A DNA stretch of 10,658 bases. Source: SAR116 cluster bacterium. Its GTDB lineage: Bacteria; Pseudomonadota; Alphaproteobacteria; Puniceispirillales; UBA1172. Below the pieces are notes generated by a model. It made no database searches, was not told where the DNA came from, and was given only the letters and a program-made list of their open reading frames with translations. The DNA is taken from the NCBI GenBank assembly GCA_002691725.1, contig NZIT01000066.1, forward strand, positions 12,645 through 23,302, given 5' to 3'. Every line of letters begins with the position of its first letter. Within the stretch, counting starts at the first letter, position 1. Both the position numbers and the translations under genes were made by a program. This document shows, in pieces, positions 6,144 to 10,658 of this stretch.

Positions 6144-8362
6144 CCGAAGGAGCTGAACATACAACCGTAGATCAAGCTCGTGACATGGGATTAAGCGCCG
6201 ATGAGTTTGACCGAATATGTGAGCGTCTAGGCCGTATCCCTAATCTTACCGAACTTGGTATTTTTTCTGCCATGTGGTCTGAGCATTGTTCGTATAAATC
6301 GTCACGGCGTTGGCTGAAAACCTTGCCAATAAGCGGCGAGCAAGTCATTCATGGCCCAGGTGAGAATGCTGGTGTTGTTGATATTGGTGATGGTATGGCG
6401 GCGGTGTTCAAAATCGAAAGCCATAATCACCCTTCCTTTATTGAGCCGTATCAAGGGGCTGCAACCGGTGTTGGCGGCATTTTAAGAGATGTGTTCACGA
6501 TGGGAGCGCGGCCAGTCGCTCTCCTAAATGCGCTGCGTTTTGGGGCGCCTGACCATGCCTTAACGCGGCATTTAGTGAGTGGTGTGGTTAGCGGTATTGG
6601 CGGCTATGGCAATTGTATTGGTATTCCGACGATTGGCGGCGAAACCCATTTTGATGCTAGCTATAATCAGAATATTCTGGTTAATGCGATGGCGGTTGGC
6701 TTGGCGAGAGCAGACCGCATTTTCCTCTCTGCGGCATCGGGTGTTGGTAATCCCGTGATATATATTGGTGCTAAAACTGGCCGTGATGGCATTCATGGTG
6801 CGACTATGGCATCGGCGGAGTTTAGCGAGGAGGATATGTCTAAACGGCCAACGGTTCAGGTTGGTGATCCGCTTGCTGGTAAGCTGTTGATGGAAGCCAG
6901 CCTTGAGCTTATGGCATCGGATGCGGTTGTCTCTATTCAGGATATGGGGGCGGCTGGCCTGACCTCATCATCGGTTGAGATGTCTAGCAAGGGCGGCTTA
7001 GGCATGGAAATTGATCTTGATCAAGTTCCTATCCGTGAAAAAGGCATGACCCCTTATGAGATCATGCTGTCCGAATCACAGGAACGCATGCTGGTTGTTT
7101 TAAAACCTGATGCTACCGAACGGGCGCAGGCTATCTTTGATAAATGGGATTTGGATTTTGCGATTATTGGCAAGGTCACAGATAGCGGTCATCTGGTATT
7201 GACCGCACAAGATGAAATTGTTGCTGATTTGCCGCTTGATCCATTGGTGAATGATGCGCCTGAATATGATCGCCCGCATGAGGCGACTCCACCACTATCA
7301 CCGATAGACAATGCGGAGCTGGTTCAGGATATGCCATTAAGTGATGCCCTTAAAGCGATGCTCGGTAGCCATTTTCTGGCCAGTCGGCGCTGGGTTTATG
7401 AGCAATATGATCGGCATGTTATGGCGGATACGGTTATCGAAAGCGGCGGTGATGCGGCTTTGGTTCGCGTTCATGGCACTAATCGCGGTTTAGCGGTGAC
7501 GACAGATTGCACACAGCGTTATGTGCTTGCTGACCCTTATCAAGGCGCGATGCAAGCGGTTGCCGAAGCTTACCGCAATATTACCGCGACGGGCGCAAAA
7601 CCTTTAGCGACAACCAATAACCTCAATTTTGGTAATCCTGAAAAATCAGCCATTATGGGGCAAATTGTCGGCTCGATTAAAGGCATGGGGGCGGCATGTT
7701 CGGCGCTTAATGTTCCTGTCGTATCGGGGAATGTGTCGCTTTATAACGAAACTGATGGTCAGGCGATTGCGCCAGCACCTGTTATTGGCATGGTTGGGGT
7801 GATCTCTGATATCAAAGATGCGGTCACGATTGCGCTCAAACAGGCTGGTGAGACGCTTTATATCATTGGCCAAAGCCAAGATACGGCTGATGGCTGGTTG
7901 TCGAACAGCGTCTATGCACATGTTATTGCTGGCAATGATACGGCCACGGCGCCGCCATCTGTTGATCTCGGCTCTGAGCAAAAGCATGGGGAATACATAC
8001 GGCATCTTATTTCGCAACATCTTGTGTCTGCTGTCCATGACATTGGCGATGGTGGGGCGCTGGCTGCATTGGCTGAAATGGCAATGGCTGGCAACATTGG
8101 CGTAAATCTGACCCTTGAGGCAGAGCAGTTGACCCATGGCTGGGCATTTGGTGAAGATCAAGCCCGCTATCTGGTGGCGAGCGCCGACCCAACAGCATTA
8201 GAGGCCGCAGCGGCACGTTATGACATCAATATTCAAAAAATTGCTATGACTTCGGATAATATGCAATTGAAACTTGGCGGCAGTGATATTATTTCAATAG
8301 AAGAACTAAATTCTGTGTATGAAAATTGGCTTCCTGAATTAATGGGAAGCAAAAAACAATAA
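6140..8362 (+). CDS. purL: Phosphoribosylformylglycinamidine synthase subunit PurL (small type)
   Basis: PurL is the synthetase subunit that converts FGAR, ATP and PurQ-derived ammonia into FGAM. At 740 residues it is the small PurL (B. subtilis-like, about 740), not the fused 1,300-residue enterobacterial enzyme, which agrees with separate purS and purQ. It has two AIRS-like halves. Visible motifs include [11 protein letters not shown] (45-55), HGPGENAG (71-78), [22 protein letters not shown] (residues 93-114, with H95 and H97), IGGETH (165-170), [11 protein letters not shown] (267-277), LSESQERM (310-317), [11 protein letters not shown] (491-501), [10 protein letters not shown] (528-537), and VHDIGDGG (632-639) near the C-terminus. 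The ATG overlaps the purQ stop as ATGA, a standard coupling arrangement. No frameshift or missing motif is seen. Confidence 0.98.
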   Translation: MTEGAEHTTVDQARDMGLSADEFDRICERLGRIPNLTELGIFSAMWSEHCSYKSSRRWLKTLPISGEQVIHGPGENAGVVDIGDGMAAVFKIESHNHPSFIEPYQGAATGVGGILRDVFTMGARPVALLNALRFGAPDHALTRHLVSGVVSGIGGYGNCIGIPTIGGETHFDASYNQNILVNAMAVGLARADRIFLSAASGVGNPVIYIGAKTGRDGIHGATMASAEFSEEDMSKRPTVQVGDPLAGKLLMEASLELMASDAVVSIQDMGAAGLTSSSVEMSSKGGLGMEIDLDQVPIREKGMTPYEIMLSESQERMLVVLKPDATERAQAIFDKWDLDFAIIGKVTDSGHLVLTAQDEIVADLPLDPLVNDAPEYDRPHEATPPLSPIDNAELVQDMPLSDALKAMLGSHFLASRRWVYEQYDRHVMADTVIESGGDAALVRVHGTNRGLAVTTDCTQRYVLADPYQGAMQAVAEAYRNITATGAKPLATTNNLNFGNPEKSAIMGQIVGSIKGMGAACSALNVPVVSGNVSLYNETDGQAIAPAPVIGMVGVISDIKDAVTIALKQAGETLYIIGQSQDTADGWLSNSVYAHVIAGNDTATAPPSVDLGSEQKHGEYIRHLISQHLVSAVHDIGDGGALAALAEMAMAGNIGVNLTLEAEQLTHGWAFGEDQARYLVASADPTALEAAAARYDINIQKIAMTSDNMQLKLGGSDIISIEELNSVYENWLPELMGSKKQ

Positions 8363-8400
8363 CAAGACCACAACAGGCTGATGAAAAAAGGACATATGCG

Positions 8401-8637
8401 ATGGCTATGCGAGCCGATGAAATTGAAAAATGTATTCGTGAGGCCTTACCAGATTGCGACGTGACGATAGAAGACCTCGCCGGTGATGGTGATCATTATT
8501 CTTGCCATATCCGCTCAAAGGCGTTTGCTGGTAAAACCCGTGTCCAACAACATAAAATCGTTTATGAGGCGCTTGGGGGAAGAATGGGTAACCAGCTCCA
8601 TGCTCTTGCTATACAAACTACCCCGATTGAGGAGTAA
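8401..8637 (+). CDS. bolA: BolA/IbaG family protein
   Basis: This is a 78-residue single-domain BolA-like protein of the short type (IbaG/BolA2-like) without an obvious extra tail. Core features are GDGDHYSCHI (28-37), the segment SKAFAGKTRVQQHKIVYEAL (39-58), and the invariant C-terminal histidine H67 in NQLHALAI. H32 and C35 in the variable loop are candidate second ligands for a [2Fe-2S] cluster shared with a monothiol glutaredoxin. Such BolA-CGFS glutaredoxin heterodimers act in iron-sulfur trafficking and iron sensing. AAGGA (8388-8392), 8 bases before the ATG at 8401, supports the start; the ATG at 8396 is out of frame. It lies 38 bases after purL and 3 bases before grxD, so it probably shares a transcript with both. 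The symbol is used in the family sense. Confidence 0.92.
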   Translation: MAMRADEIEKCIREALPDCDVTIEDLAGDGDHYSCHIRSKAFAGKTRVQQHKIVYEALGGRMGNQLHALAIQTTPIEE

Positions 8638-8640
8638 TCC

Positions 8641-8991
8641 ATGTTAGATGAACAAACCAAGACCCGTATCGAAACCAATATCACCAGCCAGGATGTCGTG
8701 CTATTCATGAAAGGCACTCCAGTATTTCCACAATGCGGCTTCTCAGCGGCTGTTGTTGGTGTGCTGACTCACCTTAACGTCCCATTCAAAGGCGTAAATG
8801 TGCTTGAGGATGAAGCGGTTCGTGAAGGGATTAAGCACTTCACGGATTGGCCAACCATTCCGCAGCTTTATGTTAAAGGTGAGTTTGTTGGTGGCTGTGA
8901 TATTATTCGTGAGATGTATGAAACGGGTGAGTTAACCGAAATGTTCAACACTCGCGGCATTGCCACAACCCCCCAAGCTCTCAACAGTTAA
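8641..8991 (+). CDS. grxD: Monothiol CGFS glutaredoxin (Grx4/GrxD type)
   Basis: The protein has 116 residues, normal for single-domain monothiol glutaredoxins (105-115). The active site is CGFS at 32-35, preceded by FMKGTPVFPQ with K24 as the glutathione-binding lysine. WPTIPQLYVKGEFVGGCDI (70-88) supplies the cis-proline P74 and the GGCD element that also binds glutathione. Such proteins carry a glutathione-ligated [2Fe-2S] cluster and work with BolA proteins in iron-sulfur delivery rather than in thiol reduction. GAGGAG (8629-8634) overlaps the end of bolA and lies 6 bases before the ATG, so the two genes are tightly paired. The C-terminal ten or so residues (TTPQALNS) look like a flexible tail. 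Confidence 0.96.
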   Translation: MLDEQTKTRIETNITSQDVVLFMKGTPVFPQCGFSAAVVGVLTHLNVPFKGVNVLEDEAVREGIKHFTDWPTIPQLYVKGEFVGGCDIIREMYETGELTEMFNTRGIATTPQALNS

Positions 8992-9012
8992 CTCTGCTAG
9001 CATAATCTGAGG

Positions 9013-9046
9013 CTTCTGCTATGATGTGAAAACATCATTCCAGAAG
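9013..9046. other. Stem-loop with GAAA tetraloop after grxD
   Basis: ATGATGT (9021-9027) pairs perfectly with ACATCAT (9032-9038) around a GAAA loop. Below a 2x2 internal loop, CTTCTG (9013-9018) pairs with CAGAAG (9041-9046). GAAA is a stabilising GNRA tetraloop, which favours a structure acting as RNA. There is no T-run, so this is not a classical terminator; it could instead stabilise the 3' end of the pur-bolA-grxD transcript. Confidence 0.5.
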
Positions 9047-9057
9047 GCTATTGGCTT

Positions 9058-9081
9058 CGCTTGTCGTTATCTGCGCAAGCG
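9058..9081. other. Second small inverted repeat before the permease gene
   Basis: CGCTTG (9058-9063) is the exact complement of CAAGCG (9076-9081), with a 12-base loop that could close by one more T-G pair. It is weak alone, but it follows the 9013-9046 stem. The octamer CTGAGGCT flanks the pair of structures at 9007-9014 and 9083-9090. Confidence 0.3.
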
Positions 9082-9109
9082 CCTGAGGCTGATGCTTGCT
9101 GGTTGCTTT

Positions 9110-9115
9110 AGGAGA
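9110..9115 (+). promoter_or_regulatory. Ribosome-binding site that fixes the permease start
   Basis: AGGAGA ends 4 bases before the ATG at 9120. An in-frame TTG at 9096 would place this strong site inside the gene, so 9120 is chosen. Confidence 0.8.
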
Positions 9116-9119
9116 AATA

Positions 9120-10016
9120 ATGCCTATTGCCACTTGGGGTTTACTGCTCCTTCTCTCTTTTGTCTGGAGCTTATCCTTCACCACAGCAGAAATCTTGCTT
9201 GAGACGGCTTTGCCTTTCACCATCGTATTCTATCGCGTGCTGATTGCTAGTCTGATTATGATCGTTCTGATCCGCGGATTAGGTAAACGCATCCCCTATG
9301 CCCCACGCGCCCTGTTTTTCCTCTTTCTCATGGGTTTGACCAATAACGCCTTACCCTTTTCTGCCATTGTCTATGGCCAGCAGTTTATAACGGGCGGCCT
9401 AGCGACAATAATCAACACAAATACGGCGTTTTTAACGCTGATCTTCTCAAGTCTTATTCTGGCAGATGAACGGCTGACGACAATCCGTGTGCTTGGCTTG
9501 GCATTAGGCATTGCTGGAGTGGTTATCGCTATTGGCCCACATGAGCTGTTATATTTCTCTATGGAAAATCTGGGAGAGCAATGCGTTCTCTTTGCCACCC
9601 TCTGTTATGCGGTATCAACAACCTTGGCACGCAAGCTTATCAAAGGCATAGACCCATTGGTTTCAGTGACCATCATGCTAAGCTCAAGTGCGTTATGGAT
9701 GAGTGTGATTGTCTTATTCATGGAAGGTGTTCCAACAATCCCCTTAAGCGGGGTTAATATTGCATCAATCCTGACCCTTGCCGGGCTTTCGACCAGCCTT
9801 GCTTATATCTTGTATTTCATGTTGCTTGATCGCGCAGGAGCTGGCTCAACCGCATTGGTAACTGTCATTATCCCGCCAGTTACCATGATCATGGATGCGT
9901 TCATTTTAGGCGACGAAATAACCGGCCAACAGCTGGCCGGTTTTGTCTTTGTAGCATGCGGGATGTTCATGGTAGCGCGCGGCTTGCCGCAAGCACCACC
10001 AAGACCAGCCTCTTAA
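9120..10016 (+). CDS. DMT-superfamily permease with two EamA domains
   Basis: This is a 298-residue inner-membrane protein with about ten hydrophobic segments (near 5-21, 32-52, 64-86, 91-114, 121-139, 153-172, 179-201, 212-234, 241-262 and 269-287), arranged as two repeated five-helix EamA halves. Each half ends with the family pattern of an acidic residue before the last helix: LADERLT (114-120) and LGDEITGQQ (263-271). The drug/metabolite transporter superfamily exports or imports small metabolites such as amino acids or nucleoside-related compounds. The substrate cannot be read from sequence, and position beside purine genes is not enough to assign one. The start is set by AGGAGA at 9110-9115. 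The gene ends tail-to-tail with rpsD: TTAA at 10013-10016 provides both stop codons. A terminator-like hairpin (9920-9942) lies within codons 267-275. Confidence 0.9.
   Translation: MPIATWGLLLLLSFVWSLSFTTAEILLETALPFTIVFYRVLIASLIMIVLIRGLGKRIPYAPRALFFLFLMGLTNNALPFSAIVYGQQFITGGLATIINTNTAFLTLIFSSLILADERLTTIRVLGLALGIAGVVIAIGPHELLYFSMENLGEQCVLFATLCYAVSTTLARKLIKGIDPLVSVTIMLSSSALWMSVIVLFMEGVPTIPLSGVNIASILTLAGLSTSLAYILYFMLLDRAGAGSTALVTVIIPPVTMIMDAFILGDEITGQQLAGFVFVACGMFMVARGLPQAPPRPAS
9920..9942. terminator. Bidirectional terminator-like hairpin inside the permease gene
   Basis: AACCGGCCA (9920-9928) and TGGCCGGTT (9934-9942) form a perfect 9-bp stem with a 5-base loop. On the plus strand it runs into TTTTGTCTTT (9941-9950). 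Read from the other strand it runs into TTATTT. It lies about 70 bases downstream of the rpsD stop and would suit rpsD termination. On the plus strand it precedes the permease stop by about 70 bases. Confidence 0.55.
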
Positions 10017-10642
10017 CGTGAGTAATATTCGATCACCAGATTAGGTTCCATCTGAACCGGATATGGCACATCTTCAATCGCTGGCACGCGGACATAACTG
10101 CCCTTGAATGCGGCTTCGTCAACCGACAGATATTCAGGAATATCACGTTCAGCCGATACCATAGCATCAAGTAACGAAGGAATATTGCGGGCGCGTTCAC
10201 GCACTTCAACAACATCGTCAGGCTTGAGCATGCGTGATGAAATGTTACAAATCACACCATTAACCATAACATGCTTATGGTTTACCAGCTGCCGCGCGGC
10301 AAACACGGTCGGGGCAAATTTCATGCGATAAATAACAGCGTCAAGGCGGCTTTCCAGAATACCGATCAGGTTTTCACCTGTATCACCACGGCGGCGCACA
10401 GCCTCAACATAATATTTCTTAAATTGCTTTTCACCAATATTGCCATAATAGCCTTTCAGCTTCTGTTTTGCCATTAGCTGAATACCATAATCCGTCGGCT
10501 TACTGCGCCGTTGACCATGCTGACCGGGGCCATATTCGCGGGAATTAACTGGTGATTTTGGACGACCCCAAAGGTTAACACCTAAACGGCGGTCAATCTT
10601 GTACTTGGCGTGATGCCTTTTATGTTCGGACAAAGAAGCCAT
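10013..10642 (-). CDS. rpsD: 30S ribosomal protein S4
   Basis: S4 is a primary 16S rRNA-binding protein that nucleates assembly of the small subunit body; in E. coli it also represses its own operon. The 209 residues cover the whole protein (family about 200-209). The N-terminal domain has KYKIDRRLG (13-21), WGRPKSPVN (25-33) and [12 protein letters not shown] (35-46). An S4 RNA-binding domain (about 97-160) contains [11 protein letters not shown] (96-106) and [16 protein letters not shown] (114-129). The end [18 protein letters not shown] is the standard C-terminus. No zinc-binding cysteine set is present, so it is the cysteine-free type. The start at 10642 is backed by GGAG (complement of 10651-10654) 8 bases upstream. 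The first dozen residues ([12 protein letters not shown]) are a little longer than the common start. The gene stands apart from other ribosomal protein genes here; its promoter lies beyond the window. Confidence 0.98.
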   Translation of the reverse strand: MASLSEHKRHHAKYKIDRRLGVNLWGRPKSPVNSREYGPGQHGQRRSKPTDYGIQLMAKQKLKGYYGNIGEKQFKKYYVEAVRRRGDTGENLIGILESRLDAVIYRMKFAPTVFAARQLVNHKHVMVNGVICNISSRMLKPDDVVEVRERARNIPSLLDAMVSAERDIPEYLSVDEAAFKGSYVRVPAIEDVPYPVQMEPNLVIEYYSR

Positions 10643-10658
10643 ATCATATACTCCATAT

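Noticed and set aside
7646..8161. 171-codon minus-strand frame inside purL
   Set aside because: It is the longest antisense frame, but it lies fully inside conserved purL, has no recognisable motif and is rich in R, N and I as expected from antisense codons.
10104..10477. Plus-strand frames opposite rpsD
   Set aside because: They are antisense shadows of an unmistakable S4 gene with no independent support.

Overview
The window is a compact, ordinary chromosomal housekeeping region. It most likely comes from an alphaproteobacterium with moderate-to-low GC. The clues are the small-type PurL working with separate PurS and PurQ subunits, the block purC-purS-purQ-purL-bolA-grxD, the sfsA-map-radC cluster, and an S4 protein whose core (KYKIDRRLG...WGRPKSPVN...[12 protein letters not shown]) reads like alphaproteobacterial S4. 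The genus cannot be fixed from the sequence alone; a marine lineage such as SAR116 is only a guess. I see no mobile element, CRISPR array, phage gene, tRNA or rRNA.

Layout. Bases 1-298 (minus) are the N-terminal part of a CinA-like molybdopterin-binding-domain protein. A 150-bp divergent intergenic region follows, with a perfect dyad (362-378) and a 7-bp tandem repeat array (400-441) running into the sfsA ribosome-binding site. sfsA (449-1168) and map (1168-1959) share one base. The 229-bp map-radC gap is the longest non-coding stretch. It holds two interleaved inverted repeats, an octamer repeat tract, and what appears to be the 5' end of radC cut off by an in-frame TAA. The radC body follows at 2189-2830.

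The purine section runs purB (2962-4254), purC (4355-5176), purS (5191-5451), purQ (5457-6143), purL (6140-8362). PurS, PurQ and PurL together form FGAM synthase (step 4 of IMP synthesis). PurC and PurB catalyse the next-but-later pair of steps that make SAICAR and AICAR, and PurB also acts in AMP synthesis. Directly downstream are bolA (8401-8637) and the CGFS monothiol glutaredoxin grxD (8641-8991), whose products are known to form [2Fe-2S]-bridged complexes. A DMT-family permease (9120-10016) ends tail-to-tail with rpsD (10642-10013, minus); their stop codons share one TTAA, and a terminator-like hairpin lies inside the permease coding region.

The gene content holds no evident new system. 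The points worth a second look are small-scale: the interrupted radC start, the interleaved hairpins before it, the heptamer array at sfsA, the 18-bp repeat in an N-terminal extension of PurC, and the terminator embedded in the permease gene. All identifications come from reading motifs by eye; no searches were run.
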